From an uncultured Lachnospiraceae bacterium (GTDB lineage Bacteria; Bacillota; Clostridia; Lachnospirales; Anaerotignaceae), in the NCBI GenBank assembly GCA_944383855.1, contig CALWRB010000001.1:1-58474 (forward strand): 58,474 nt of DNA. The letters are read 5' to 3'. The notes beneath the pieces are model-generated. The model saw only the letters and a list, made by a program, of their open reading frames with translations, ran no database searches and was not told the origin of the DNA. This document shows positions 8,584 to 17,228 of the stretch, piece by piece. The first letter of the stretch is position 1. Each line of letters starts with the position of its first letter. The translations under genes were made by a program, and so were the position numbers.

Positions 8584-8763
8584 ATGAACGGTTTTAATCG
8601 CTTTGCGATGGGTTTTCTGGCAGGCGGCGCGGCAGTGATGACCGGATACCTGCTCAGAGATGAGAAAAAATGCAAAACTTTGGTGCGCAAAGGCAAAAAA
8701 GCTGCCATGCGCGCAGAGGAGATCATGGAAGATATGGCAGATACCATGAAAGATATGATGTAA
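8584..8763 (+). CDS. YtxH-like small protein
   Basis: The 59-residue protein has one N-terminal hydrophobic glycine-rich segment (FAMGFLAGGAAVMTGYLL) followed by a charged amphipathic helix, as in YtxH-type stress proteins. The ATG at 8584 was chosen because GGAGG ends 7 bases upstream; the in-frame ATG at 8578 would be only 1 base away. It is a single-gene unit between two terminators. The function is unknown; YtxH in Bacillus is linked to general stress. Confidence 0.65.
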   Translation: MNGFNRFAMGFLAGGAAVMTGYLLRDEKKCKTLVRKGKKAAMRAEEIMEDMADTMKDMM

Positions 8764-8767
8764 TCGC

Positions 8768-8807
8768 CAAAAAAAGGCGTCCGTTTTCATGACGGGCGCT
8801 TTTTTTC
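8768..8807 (+). terminator. terminator of the YtxH-like gene
   Basis: GGCGTCCG pairs with CGGGCGCT, followed by TTTTTT. Confidence 0.65.
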
Positions 8808-8836
8808 GTTCTTTTTTTCGAATCCGCAACGCAATC

Positions 8837-8878
8837 AAAAAAAGGCATCTTCCCAAAACGGAAAAATGCCTGTTTTTG
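8837..8878 (-). terminator. terminator of the 8900-9557 gene pair
   Basis: AGGCAT pairs with ATGCCT and is followed on the minus strand by TTTTTTT. Confidence 0.6.
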
Positions 8879-8899
8879 TTATCTTTTTCGCTTTTTTTC

Positions 8900-9157
8900 T
8901 TACGCTTCCTGCTCCAATGCGGCAAGATACTGCTTGCCTTCTTCACTTAAGCCGTAAAGGATATAGTCCACACCGCAGCAAAGATCCAGCTCCATTGCGC
9001 TGACATAATCTTTTTGCAGCGCTTCCTGCAGCCACGCGCGTACCGTTCCCGCAGGCAGCGTACTCAGCGCCGTCAGCTTGGAAAGGTCAGTTTCCTTCCC
9101 GTCCGCGGTCAGCTTTTGTAAGATTTGCAGCAGCAGTAAATCTGTTTGCCGTTCCAT
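8900..9157 (-). CDS. small winged-helix-like protein of unknown function
   Basis: The 85-residue, largely helical protein has a pattern like a winged helix-turn-helix (TALSTLPAGTVRAWLQEALQ, then YGLSEEGKQYL, which resembles the wing and tail of PadR/MarR-type domains). The start follows GAGGCG. It begins 13 bases after the secreted repeat protein on the same strand, so the two are probably co-transcribed. A regulatory role is inferred from the fold-like pattern only. Confidence 0.5.
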   Translation of the reverse strand: MERQTDLLLLQILQKLTADGKETDLSKLTALSTLPAGTVRAWLQEALQKDYVSAMELDLCCGVDYILYGLSEEGKQYLAALEQEA

Positions 9158-9170
9158 CGTATCGCCTCGC

Positions 9171-9557
9171 TTATCCTGCGCATCTGCCATGACCGTGACC
9201 ATTGCCGTGATGGGAACCAAAACCGCTCCCCCTCTGCATCATGCCGCTGTAATCGCAGATGCCGTCACCATTCGCGTCGTTCCTGTAAGTGCCTGTGTAA
9301 TCGCAGATGCCGTCACCGTTCGCGTCGTTTTGACAAGTGCCTGTGTAGTCGCAGATACCGTCACCGTTCGCGTCGTTTTGACAAGTGCCTGTGTAGTCGC
9401 AGATGCCGTCGCTATTCGCATCATACAGGCAGGCAGTGCCAACATAAGATTGTGCGGTTTGTACCGCGCTATGGTGTCCGCGCATATGCCCTGCCGCCAA
9501 TGCAGGTACCGATACTGCCAACGCCAGTACAACACCCAATACGAGCCATTTTCTCAT
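9171..9557 (-). CDS. secreted DxNxDG-repeat, histidine-rich protein
   Basis: The 128-residue protein has a clear signal peptide (MRKWLVLGVVLALAVSVPALAA). The mature part has a His/Met stretch (GHMRGHHS), four near-identical 16-residue repeats containing DANGDGICDYTGT, and a Gly/His-rich tail (GSHHGNGHGHGRC). Each repeat carries a DxNxDGxxD calcium-loop-like core and cysteines. The mixture suggests an extracellular metal-binding protein, calcium through the loops and transition metals through His/Cys (inference). The start follows AAGGAGA. The homologous 48-bp DNA repeats invite copy-number change. Confidence 0.75.
   Translation of the reverse strand: MRKWLVLGVVLALAVSVPALAAGHMRGHHSAVQTAQSYVGTACLYDANSDGICDYTGTCQNDANGDGICDYTGTCQNDANGDGICDYTGTYRNDANGDGICDYSGMMQRGSGFGSHHGNGHGHGRCAG
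9240..9445 (-). repeat. four 48-bp coding tandem repeats
   Basis: The DNA encoding the DxNxDG motifs repeats with a 48-base period and only few differences between units, consistent with recent duplication within the gene. Confidence 0.7.
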
Positions 9558-9588
9558 ATTCCAATCTCCTTTTTTCCCTTCCTGCCGT

Positions 9589-10305
9589 TTATTTTCTCAA
9601 ATCGTCCAAAATTTGCGTTTTGCTTTCTGTTTTTTCATCTTTCATTTTGATGATCTTTGCAGGGGAACCGGCTACCACCGCACCTGCGGGTACATCTTCC
9701 GTTACCACCGCACCTGCGGCAACCACTGCGCCGTCGCCGACCTGCACGCCTTCCAGTACCACTGCATTTGCACCGATCAGCACGTTATCACCAATGATAA
9801 CAGGTGTTGCACTGGGCGGTTCCAATACACCTGCCAACACCGCACCGGCACCCACATGGGAATTTTTGCCCACGGTCGCTCTGGCACCCAGTACCGCGTT
9901 CATATCTACCATCGTTCCCTCGCCGACACACGCGCCGATATTTAAAATCGCGCCCATCATAATAACGGCGTTCTTGCCGATCTGCACCTCGCCGCGGATA
10001 AAAGAACCGGGCTCGATCCTTGCGTCCACTGCCGTAATATCCATCATCGGCACCGCGGAATTACGTCTGTCGTACTCCAGATAGGTGTCACGAATGCTGT
10101 CGCTGTTTGCTGCCAGCACCTCTTTGACCGCCTGCGCATCGCCAATCACGATCCAGAAATGCCCCGTACCGAATATCTTTACCCCTTCTGCTGCTTCCGC
10201 CTGAGAAAGATCTCCCTTTACCCAAGCCTTTACGGGTGTTTGTTTTTTTGCTTCCTTAATGTATCTTGCGATTTCATAAGGATTGGTCATATCATAGCCT
10301 TCCAT
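9589..10305 (-). CDS. dapH: tetrahydrodipicolinate N-acetyltransferase
   Basis: The 238-residue enzyme transfers an acetyl group to tetrahydrodipicolinate in the acetylase branch of diaminopimelate and lysine synthesis. The N-terminal DapH domain (about 1-85) leads into a left-handed beta-helix of hexapeptide repeats ([20 protein letters not shown], then [19 protein letters not shown]). Start chosen at the ATG after AAAGGAG. Divergent from an M20 amidohydrolase that could be the partner deacetylase. Confidence 0.9.
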   Translation of the reverse strand: MEGYDMTNPYEIARYIKEAKKQTPVKAWVKGDLSQAEAAEGVKIFGTGHFWIVIGDAQAVKEVLAANSDSIRDTYLEYDRRNSAVPMMDITAVDARIEPGSFIRGEVQIGKNAVIMMGAILNIGACVGEGTMVDMNAVLGARATVGKNSHVGAGAVLAGVLEPPSATPVIIGDNVLIGANAVVLEGVQVGDGAVVAAGAVVTEDVPAGAVVAGSPAKIIKMKDEKTESKTQILDDLRK

Positions 10306-10347
10306 GCGTTTTTTCTCTCCTTTAATCAATTTATATTTTCCGTTCCC

Positions 10348-10376
10348 ATTATAGCGGAAAAAGCACATTTTTCCAA
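10348..10376 (-). promoter_or_regulatory. promoter of dapH
   Basis: On the minus strand, TTGGAA (10371-10376) and TATAAT (10348-10353) are 17 bases apart. Confidence 0.7.
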
Positions 10377-10498
10377 TCCTTTTTCAGAAAATAAATTGAC
10401 ATCTTTCTGTTTTCATGGAAAAATGAAAAGAAATCCTTTCCGCGGCATCTGCCGCCAAAACTAAAACAAAGACCATAACAGAAAGAAGGCTTTTTTCC

Positions 10499-11653
10499 AT
10501 GAAACAAGTTTTTTCAGATATGCAGCCGCTGCTTCGTGACCTGCGCCGTGCGCTGCACCGTATTCCGGAGCTTGGGCTTGCGGAAGTAAAGACCGCCGCT
10601 CTGATTCGTCAGACATTAGACGAATGGGGCATTGCGTGGCAGGAGTGCCTGCCCACAGGCACTGCCGTATATTTCGAGGGGGACAGTGCTTATCCTGTGA
10701 TCGCATTTCGCGCGGATATCGACGGGCTGTCCGTACAAGAGCCGGAAGGCGCATTTTCTTCGTGCCATATCGGACAAATGCACGCCTGCGGTCATGACGG
10801 ACACACCGCCATGCTGTTAGGGCTTGCATGGTATCTGAAAGAGCACCCGGAAGAAAGAAAAGGCGGCGTTTTGCTGTTATTCCAGCCTGCCGAAGAAGGT
10901 CCCGGCGGCGCAAAGATGATGGTAGAAACAGGCATCTTAGAGCAATATCACGTTTCCTATATCATCGGCTGCCATATCTTCCCCGATGTACCGCAGGGAA
11001 AGATCGCTGCCAGAAGCGGTGCCATGATGGCAAGAAACGGCGAGGTATCCGTTTCCATTCAGGGCAAAAGCTGCCACGGTGCCATGCCGCAGTTGGGAAA
11101 TGATGCCGTTTTGGCGGCAGGTGCTGTCATTACGGGACTGCACACCATCATCTCCCGCAATCTTTGCCCCACAGACGGCGCGGTTTTAACTTTCGGCACA
11201 GTCCACGGCGGCTCCGCCTGCAATGTAATTGCCGATCATGTGCAGTTGGAAGGCACAATGCGTGCCTTCAGCGATGAGGCTTACGAAATTATGACAAAAC
11301 GCATTCCCGAAGCCGCACAGGGCATTGCCGCAGGCTACGGGTGTCATGCCGAAGTCGAATTTCGGCATATGTACCGTGTGGTAGATAACGACCCTTATCT
11401 GACCGACTGCCTGAAAGAAATTGCGGCAGACCGATTCCAAACCGCACAGCAGTATATGCTGGCAGAGGATTTTTCCCTGTTTCAGCAGGCAAGACCGGGT
11501 CTGTTCTTCTTTTTGGGCGCGGGCAATCCCGAAAAAGGCTTTACAGCGCCTTTACACAGCAATTTATTTGACTTTGACGAAGCAATTTTGCCGCTTGGGG
11601 TAGAAACCTTTGTTTCGTTATTGAAAAAAATACAGCAGCAGCCGATTGCTTAA
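10499..11653 (+). CDS. M20 family amidohydrolase, possible N-acetyl-diaminopimelate deacetylase
   Basis: The 384-residue cytosolic metallopeptidase-family hydrolase has the metal-site motifs HACGHDGHTAM and FQPAEEGPGGA, and HGAMPQ in the dimerisation-domain region. Family members remove acyl groups from N-acyl amino acids. Facing dapH across a shared 193-base intergenic region makes N-acetyl-diaminopimelate deacetylase a reasonable guess. Hippurate- or indoleacetyl-amino-acid-type hydrolysis is the alternative. The start follows AGAAAGAAGG. A terminator follows. Confidence 0.8.
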   Translation: MKQVFSDMQPLLRDLRRALHRIPELGLAEVKTAALIRQTLDEWGIAWQECLPTGTAVYFEGDSAYPVIAFRADIDGLSVQEPEGAFSSCHIGQMHACGHDGHTAMLLGLAWYLKEHPEERKGGVLLLFQPAEEGPGGAKMMVETGILEQYHVSYIIGCHIFPDVPQGKIAARSGAMMARNGEVSVSIQGKSCHGAMPQLGNDAVLAAGAVITGLHTIISRNLCPTDGAVLTFGTVHGGSACNVIADHVQLEGTMRAFSDEAYEIMTKRIPEAAQGIAAGYGCHAEVEFRHMYRVVDNDPYLTDCLKEIAADRFQTAQQYMLAEDFSLFQQARPGLFFFLGAGNPEKGFTAPLHSNLFDFDEAILPLGVETFVSLLKKIQQQPIA

Positions 11654-11666
11654 AAAAAATTTTTTT

Positions 11667-11697
11667 CGCCTTTCCTTTTTGGGTCAGGCGTTTTTTT
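11667..11697 (+). terminator. terminator of the amidohydrolase gene
   Basis: CGCCT (11667-11671) and AGGCG (11686-11690) pair and are followed by seven T. Confidence 0.7.
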
Positions 11698-11755
11698 GTG
11701 CTTTTTGCGCACAATATCGAAGTTTTTTCATAGCGTTTTCTTCACGCATCGGCGA

Positions 11756-11809
11756 TTGACAGATGCTTTCTTTTGACATACAATATCTCTGTTAGTTTTA
11801 TATTAAAAC
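11756..11809 (+). promoter_or_regulatory. promoter and candidate MarR operator of the RND operon
   Basis: TTGACA (11756-11761) and TACAAT (11779-11784) have a 17-base spacer. Just downstream lies the inverted repeat GTTTTA-TAT-TAAAAC (11795-11809), covering the likely start point. The first gene encodes a MarR-type regulator, so autorepression through this site is the natural reading. Confidence 0.65.
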
Positions 11810-11829
11810 GACCCGAAAGGAGATGCCTT

Positions 11830-12318
11830 ATGCCGACAGAGCAAATGTTGGAGATCAGCAAAGAATTTATATGGTTTAATATCAATATGCTCTCCTGGAA
11901 CAAGGAGTATGTGGAAAAAGGCTGCAATATCAACGGCAAAACTCTCTCCACCGCCAACGAATTGACACTGCGGCAGTTTCATACCTTATTTGTGATCCAT
12001 CATTTTTGCATCAATACGGTTTCCGGTCTTTCCGAAACACTGCATATTTCCAAAAGCAGTCTTTCCCTGACCATCGGCGGACTGGTCAAAGACGGGTACC
12101 TTCTTGCCGAAAAACCCACCGCAGACGAAGATCAGAGAAAAGTTTACTTCTCCCTGACAGAAAAAGGACAGCAAAGCCTGCGGAAAATGCTGGATCAGGT
12201 AATCTGCAATGTTGCGAATTTTTTCGAGGTATTTTCCAAGGAAGATCTGGATCGTTTGCAAAACGCGTTTCACGACTTAAATCAAATTTTTATTTCAGGA
12301 GGAAACCAACATGCGTAA
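11830..12318 (+). CDS. MarR family transcriptional regulator
   Basis: The 162-residue winged-helix protein contains the MarR core: recognition region LSETLHISKSSLSLTIGGLVKDGYL and wing KPTADEDQRKVYFSLTEKGQ. It probably represses this efflux operon and is released by a ligand, perhaps a pump substrate. The start at the ATG follows AAAGGAGATG at the usual distance. The gene overlaps the next by 8 bases, so regulator and pump are translationally coupled. Confidence 0.88.
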   Translation: MPTEQMLEISKEFIWFNINMLSWNKEYVEKGCNINGKTLSTANELTLRQFHTLFVIHHFCINTVSGLSETLHISKSSLSLTIGGLVKDGYLLAEKPTADEDQRKVYFSLTEKGQQSLRKMLDQVICNVANFFEVFSKEDLDRLQNAFHDLNQIFISGGNQHA

Positions 12319-13423
12319 AACATATTTCCCGTTTTTTCTGGCAGGTGTGCTGCTGCTTGGCGGCTGCGGGCAGACAGAACAAGTCGAGCAGGAAGTTTCT
12401 CTGCGTTCGGTGGAAACCATGACCGTATCCGCCTCTGATATTTCCAGTCATTTTACATATTCCGGCAAAACGGCGGCGATCAAAGAAGTTTCCGTCGTGC
12501 CGACCATTCCCGGAAAAGTCACGGGAAGATATTATGAAGTAGGCGACAGCGTCAGACAGGGCGCGCTGTTGTTTCAAGTAGACAGCACAGATCTTTCCCT
12601 GAGCCTGAAAAGCTTGGAAGCCTCCCGTGTTTCGGCACAGTTAGCTTATGACAATGCGAAAAAGAATTATGATAACAATAAAATTCTGTTTGAGGAGGGT
12701 ATCATCGCGCAGACAGAAATGGATCAGCTGGAATACGCCTATCTTTCCGCCGAAGCCGCGCTGGCTTCCATTGACGTACAGATGGAAACCGTACAGAAAA
12801 ACATCGCGGACTGCAGTGTAACTGCCCCGATCAGCGGCGTGATCACTTCCCGCGGCATCGAGGCGGGGGCAATGGCTTCTCAGGCAACACCCGCTTATGT
12901 CATTATGGATATTTCCACCGTACGGGTGGCAGTCGGTGTTTCCGAGCAGGCTGTCAATGAGATCAAAACCGGAGATGACGTTTCTGTTCTGATCTCCGCC
13001 GTCAGCGCAGAGCCTCTCACAGGCACCGTTTCTTCCATCAGCCCCGCGGCAGGGCAGACCGGTACCTATACCGTACAGATTGATGTGCCAAATCCCGACC
13101 AAACCATTAAAGTCGGTATGTTGGCAGAGGCTTCTTTCTTGGAAGCTTCCAGTTTAGATGCAATCGTACTGCCAAGAAACGCTGTTTTACAAAAAAATGA
13201 GGAAACTTACGTTTATACCGTAAATCAAAATATCGTGAAAAAGACTCCTGTTACCGTTGGTATCGATACGGGAGATGAGATCGAGATCACAGGCGGGCTG
13301 GAGATCGGCGATGCTGTTGTCATTCAAGGACAGACTTTCCTGACAGACGGCGAGGAGGTCACGGTGCTTTCTGACAGCACCGCGTCCACAACACCCGAAA
13401 GCGCAGAAGGAAAGGAGGAGTAA
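12311..13423 (+). CDS. RND efflux periplasmic-adaptor-type lipoprotein
   Basis: The 370-residue membrane-fusion protein has a lipoprotein signal (LLLGGCG, lipid Cys at about residue 19). A biotinyl-lipoyl half-site (IPGKVTGRYYEVGDSVRQGALLFQV), a helical hairpin, the returning lipoyl half (TAPISGVITSRGIEAG) and beta-barrel and membrane-proximal domains follow. It links the pump to the cell surface; a Gram-positive host has no outer-membrane channel, so export is presumably across one membrane. Only 3 bases separate it from the pump gene. Confidence 0.9.
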   Translation: MRKTYFPFFLAGVLLLGGCGQTEQVEQEVSLRSVETMTVSASDISSHFTYSGKTAAIKEVSVVPTIPGKVTGRYYEVGDSVRQGALLFQVDSTDLSLSLKSLEASRVSAQLAYDNAKKNYDNNKILFEEGIIAQTEMDQLEYAYLSAEAALASIDVQMETVQKNIADCSVTAPISGVITSRGIEAGAMASQATPAYVIMDISTVRVAVGVSEQAVNEIKTGDDVSVLISAVSAEPLTGTVSSISPAAGQTGTYTVQIDVPNPDQTIKVGMLAEASFLEASSLDAIVLPRNAVLQKNEETYVYTVNQNIVKKTPVTVGIDTGDEIEITGGLEIGDAVVIQGQTFLTDGEEVTVLSDSTASTTPESAEGKEE

Positions 13424-13426
13424 CCG

Positions 13427-16400
13427 ATGCTCTCCAAATTCTCCATTCGCAGACCCGTCACGACCATCATGCTGATCCTGATGGTATTTCTGGGCGGTAC
13501 GGTAGCATACCGCAGCCTGGACTTAGCGCTGATGCCCGATGTCAACCTGCCCATCGCGGCAGTACAGACGACTTATGTAGGCGCAGGCCCCAGTGAGGTG
13601 CAAACGCTCATCAGTGAGCCGTTGGAAGAAACGCTCGGTACCATCAGCAACGTGGAAAACATCTATTCCGTATCGTCAGCGGATTATTCCATTGTAATGA
13701 TACAGTTTGTAGACGGCACAGATATCGATATGGCGGCAGTGGATATGCGTGAGGCAATCGACCGCATGAAAAGCACCCTGCCCGAGGACGCAAGCGAGCC
13801 GACCGTGATCAAAATGGATATGAACGCCATTCCCATTCAGATCGGTGTCACCGCGGAAAACATGGATCTTCTGGCACTGAATGAAACCGTAGAAGAAGAT
13901 ATCCTGCCGCGTTTGGAACGTATTGAGGGTGTGGCAGCCGTCAACGCTTCCGGCGGTATTGAAAAAGAAATCCGCATCACCGTAGACCCTGACCGCTTAC
14001 AGGCTTATGGGCTGAGCGTTTCCTCGCTTTCCGGCATTTTGGCGGCGGAAAATATGAACCTGCCCTCCGGCTCTGTTGATGTAGGCAATCTTTCCATTCA
14101 GGTGCGTACCGTCGGCGAGTTTGCCTCGGTAGATGAAATCAAGCTGTTGCCGATCACCACCGGTACCGGCGCGCTGATTCATTTATATGACATTGCCGAA
14201 GTGGAAGAAGTCGAACTGGACAAAGAATCTTTTTCCCTGATCGACGGCAAGGAAGGTATCATCATTTCCGCAGATAAGCAGTCCACCGCCAATCTGGTAG
14301 ATGTCAGCAACCGTCTGCAAAAAGAGCTGGATTCGCTTTCCGAAAATTACCCGGAACTGCATCTGTATATGCTGACGGATTCTTCTTCCTATATCAAGCA
14401 GTCCATCAGCAGTATTACGGAAACGGCATTTCTCAGTGCATTTCTGGCATTCTTCGTGCTGCTTGTCTTTTTGAAGGACCCCTTCACTTCCTTTATTGTG
14501 GCAGTGTCGATCCCTTCTTCCATTATGGCAACTTTCGCACTGATGTATCTGACCGGTTTGACGTTAAATATCATCTCCATGGGCGGCGTGACCATCGGCA
14601 TTGGTATGCTGGTGGATAACTCGATCGTTGTACTGGAGAGTATCTATCAGCATTATGAAAAAGGCTATTCGCCGAAAGAAGCGGCGGCAGGCGGCGCAAA
14701 AGAAGTCGCTATGGCGGTTACCGCTTCCACGCTGACCACTGTCGCGGTATTTTTGCCGATGGCATTCATCGGCGGCACAGTCGGCGAAATGATGAAAAGC
14801 CTTTCTTACACCATCTGCTTTGCGTTGGCTTCCTCTTTGGCGGTTTCGCTGACGTTTGTACCGATGGCATGTGCCCTGCTTCTGGGTAAAAAACGCCGTA
14901 CTTTCTTAAAACCTTCCGGCTTGCCCAAAAAAGCGCTGCTTCGTTGGGATCGCCTGCTGGATCGGGTCAATCTGGGCTACGGCAAGCTGATCCGCGGTGC
15001 GCTGGCACATAAAAAGAGAACTATTTTTATTGTTTTACTGACATTTATCGGCAGTTTATGTACCGTACCCATCACAGGCATGGACTTTATGGAAAGCATG
15101 GACGAAGGTGTCGTTTCCATCACCATCGAAACCCCTGCCGGCACAGATCTGGCACGGACGGAAGAAGTGGTACGGGAAGTATTATATCGGATAGACGGTC
15201 TACCCGAGGCGGAAATGATCTATGCCAATGTCGGCGGCGGCTCCATGATGAGCACTTCCACCAGTTCCTCCGTTACCATCAATCTGGTGGATAAACAGCA
15301 GCGTGAACGCTCCACAGAGGAGATCGGTAAAGCGCTGCAAGAAGAATTAGGCTCTATCCCCGGCACAGAGATCACCGTTTCCAGTGCGGATTCCGCAAGC
15401 TCCATGCTCTCCGGCTCCGATGTCAGCCTGAATCTGTACGGCTATGACATGGACACCCTGATGGACGCAGAGGACGAAGTGGTCGCACTGCTTTCCGAAG
15501 TGGAAGGGCTTTCCAATGTCAGCGGTTCCACGGAAGATTCCGTTTCCGAAGCACAGGTCATCATCGACCGCAGCAAAGCGGCAAGCTACGGCATCAACAC
15601 AGCGACCATCGCCTCCGCTTTAAGCTCTGCCATCAACGGCACGACCGCAACGTCTTATAAAGTCGGCGGCAGCGAGATCGATGTCGTGATCCGCTATGAT
15701 GACAGTCAAACCAAATATCTGACCGATCTTTCGTCTTTGATGGTTTCCACCGCGACCGGCGGCAGGATCCCGTTAAGCGAAGTGGCTTCTATTGAGCTGC
15801 ATGATACCGCAACCGCGATCAATCGGGAAAATCAGAAAAACTACGTCACCGTTTCCGCAGACGCGGAAGGCTTGAGCGGCAGTGCCGCACAGGAGTTGGT
15901 ACTCCAAGCGCTGCAAGGCTATACCTTCCCAGAAGATGTGACATACGCTTTCTCCGGTATGCTGGAACAGATGAACGAAGGCTTTGAAAGCCTGTATACC
16001 GCTTTGATCGTCGCAATCCTCTTGGTTTATATGATTATGGCGTCGCAGTTTGAATCGCTTCTTTCTCCCGCCATCGTCATGTTCTCTATGCCGCTTGCGA
16101 TCACAGGCGCCGTACTGGGTCTGTTCATCACCGGAAATACTATCACGATGGCAAGCTTCATGGGCTTTATCATGTTAGTCGGTATGGTCGTAAACAACGC
16201 TATCGTACTGGTGGATTATATCAATCAGCTCAAAGCGCGCGGCATGGATACCTACCAAGCGATCACTACCGCGGGTCCGAGCCGTCTGCGCCCGATCTTG
16301 ATGACCACGCTGACCACGATACTGGGGCTTTTGCCAATGGCATTTTCCAACTCGGAAGGCAGCGAAATGATGCATGGTCTTTCCATCGGCGTTATCTTCG

Positions 16401-16534
16401 GTCTGATGCTTTCCACAATGGTCACACTGGTCTTTATCCCTGTGTTATATGCCATCGCGGACGAAAAACGCACCAAACGCAAAGAAAAAAGAGCTGCAAA
16501 ACGCGCGAAAAAAGCACAGCTAAACTACAACTAA
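13427..16534 (+). CDS. RND superfamily efflux transporter (AcrB/hydrophobe type)
   Basis: The 1035-residue proton-driven exporter has the full family architecture: two sets of transmembrane helices (first near 10-30 and 335-490, second near 525-545 and 845-1020), each with a large external porter loop. Visible landmarks are the N-terminal FSIRRPVTTIMLILM, the motif GGVTIGIGMLVDNSIVVLE with paired Asp-Asn, and FMGFIMLVGMVVNNAIVLVD in the second half. It works with the preceding adaptor under the MarR-type regulator. Substrates may be drugs, lipids or bile-type amphiphiles. A terminator follows. Confidence 0.92.
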   Translation: MLSKFSIRRPVTTIMLILMVFLGGTVAYRSLDLALMPDVNLPIAAVQTTYVGAGPSEVQTLISEPLEETLGTISNVENIYSVSSADYSIVMIQFVDGTDIDMAAVDMREAIDRMKSTLPEDASEPTVIKMDMNAIPIQIGVTAENMDLLALNETVEEDILPRLERIEGVAAVNASGGIEKEIRITVDPDRLQAYGLSVSSLSGILAAENMNLPSGSVDVGNLSIQVRTVGEFASVDEIKLLPITTGTGALIHLYDIAEVEEVELDKESFSLIDGKEGIIISADKQSTANLVDVSNRLQKELDSLSENYPELHLYMLTDSSSYIKQSISSITETAFLSAFLAFFVLLVFLKDPFTSFIVAVSIPSSIMATFALMYLTGLTLNIISMGGVTIGIGMLVDNSIVVLESIYQHYEKGYSPKEAAAGGAKEVAMAVTASTLTTVAVFLPMAFIGGTVGEMMKSLSYTICFALASSLAVSLTFVPMACALLLGKKRRTFLKPSGLPKKALLRWDRLLDRVNLGYGKLIRGALAHKKRTIFIVLLTFIGSLCTVPITGMDFMESMDEGVVSITIETPAGTDLARTEEVVREVLYRIDGLPEAEMIYANVGGGSMMSTSTSSSVTINLVDKQQRERSTEEIGKALQEELGSIPGTEITVSSADSASSMLSGSDVSLNLYGYDMDTLMDAEDEVVALLSEVEGLSNVSGSTEDSVSEAQVIIDRSKAASYGINTATIASALSSAINGTTATSYKVGGSEIDVVIRYDDSQTKYLTDLSSLMVSTATGGRIPLSEVASIELHDTATAINRENQKNYVTVSADAEGLSGSAAQELVLQALQGYTFPEDVTYAFSGMLEQMNEGFESLYTALIVAILLVYMIMASQFESLLSPAIVMFSMPLAITGAVLGLFITGNTITMASFMGFIMLVGMVVNNAIVLVDYINQLKARGMDTYQAITTAGPSRLRPILMTTLTTILGLLPMAFSNSEGSEMMHGLSIGVIFGLMLSTMVTLVFIPVLYAIADEKRTKRKEKRAAKRAKKAQLNYN

Positions 16535-16545
16535 AACTGTATCAT

Positions 16546-16581
16546 AAAAAGGTGTCGAAAAAACGATCGGCACCTTTTTTT
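16546..16581 (+). terminator. terminator of the RND operon
   Basis: AAAGGTGTCG and CGGCACCTTT pair, followed by a T-run. Confidence 0.75.
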
Positions 16582-16621
16582 AAATCCAAAAAAAACAGCA
16601 GACACTTTACAAACAGGCACA

Positions 16622-16677
16622 AAAAAAGCAGACATTTTCTCGGCGAAATGCCGTAAAACGTCTGCCTCTTTTTTGAT
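16622..16677 (-). terminator. terminator of the small 16697 gene
   Basis: GCAGACATTTT pairs with AAAACGTCTGC, with A and T runs on both sides. Confidence 0.65.
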
Positions 16678-16696
16678 CTGCTTTGCTGTTTTGGAC

Positions 16697-16942
16697 TCAC
16701 AGGTCAAAATAATTCCCCATCATCATTGCCATATCCAAAAGCTGTGTTGCTAACTCGTACGTTGCGTTGATATCCTGCAGCGCCTCCATGGTTTCCTCGT
16801 CAGATTCCACTGTAAACAGCAGATCCCTGTCCACATTGTAAAACGCCGCTTCCCAAGGGTCTTTTCTGTCTTTATACTGACGCAGATGATAATATAATTC
16901 GTCCAAAGACGAAATGACATAACGATCTTGTTTTACTTCCAT
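16697..16942 (-). CDS. small acidic protein of unknown function
   Basis: The 81-residue soluble acidic protein has no recognised domain. The start was placed at the ATG preceded by GGAGGTG (6 bases); the long upstream reading lacks a ribosome site. The C-terminal half (ALQDINATYELATQLLDMAMMMGNYF) is predicted helical. Monocistronic with its own terminator. I cannot assign a function. Confidence 0.55.
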   Translation of the reverse strand: MEVKQDRYVISSLDELYYHLRQYKDRKDPWEAAFYNVDRDLLFTVESDEETMEALQDINATYELATQLLDMAMMMGNYFDL

Positions 16943-17114
16943 AAGGCACCTCCGCTGATTTCTTTCGTGATAAAAGTATATCAAAAAAACAGGACAACGA
17001 AAAGTATTTTTTCCGAAAAGCAAGGGCGTATCCCCCGCGTTTTTTTCGCAGTCATCATACAAAAAAGTTCCGCCGCCTTCCCGCGCGGATTTTGCTTCGT
17101 TTTGGAGCCAAACG

Positions 17115-17177
17115 CACACTTTTTCCTTCCCCAAAGTGTGTATGCCCATTGAAGCAAAACGCATTTTCCGTTATAAT
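17115..17177 (+). promoter_or_regulatory. promoter and upstream inverted repeat of the C-S lyase gene
   Basis: TTGAAG (17149-17154) and TATAAT (17172-17177) are 17 bases apart. CACACTTT (17115-17122) and AAAGTGTG (17133-17140) form a perfect 8-bp inverted repeat ending 8 bases before the -35 box, a plausible activator or repressor site. Confidence 0.6.
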
Positions 17178-17228
17178 GAAAAAAAACACAGCGCTTACGG
17201 TCAAAAAAAAGAAAGGCAGGAGAGGGAT

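Noticed and set aside
9240..9445. Regularly spaced direct repeats, CRISPR-like at first sight
   Set aside because: The repeats are contiguous, in frame and encode the DxNxDG motif of a secreted protein. There are no unique spacers.
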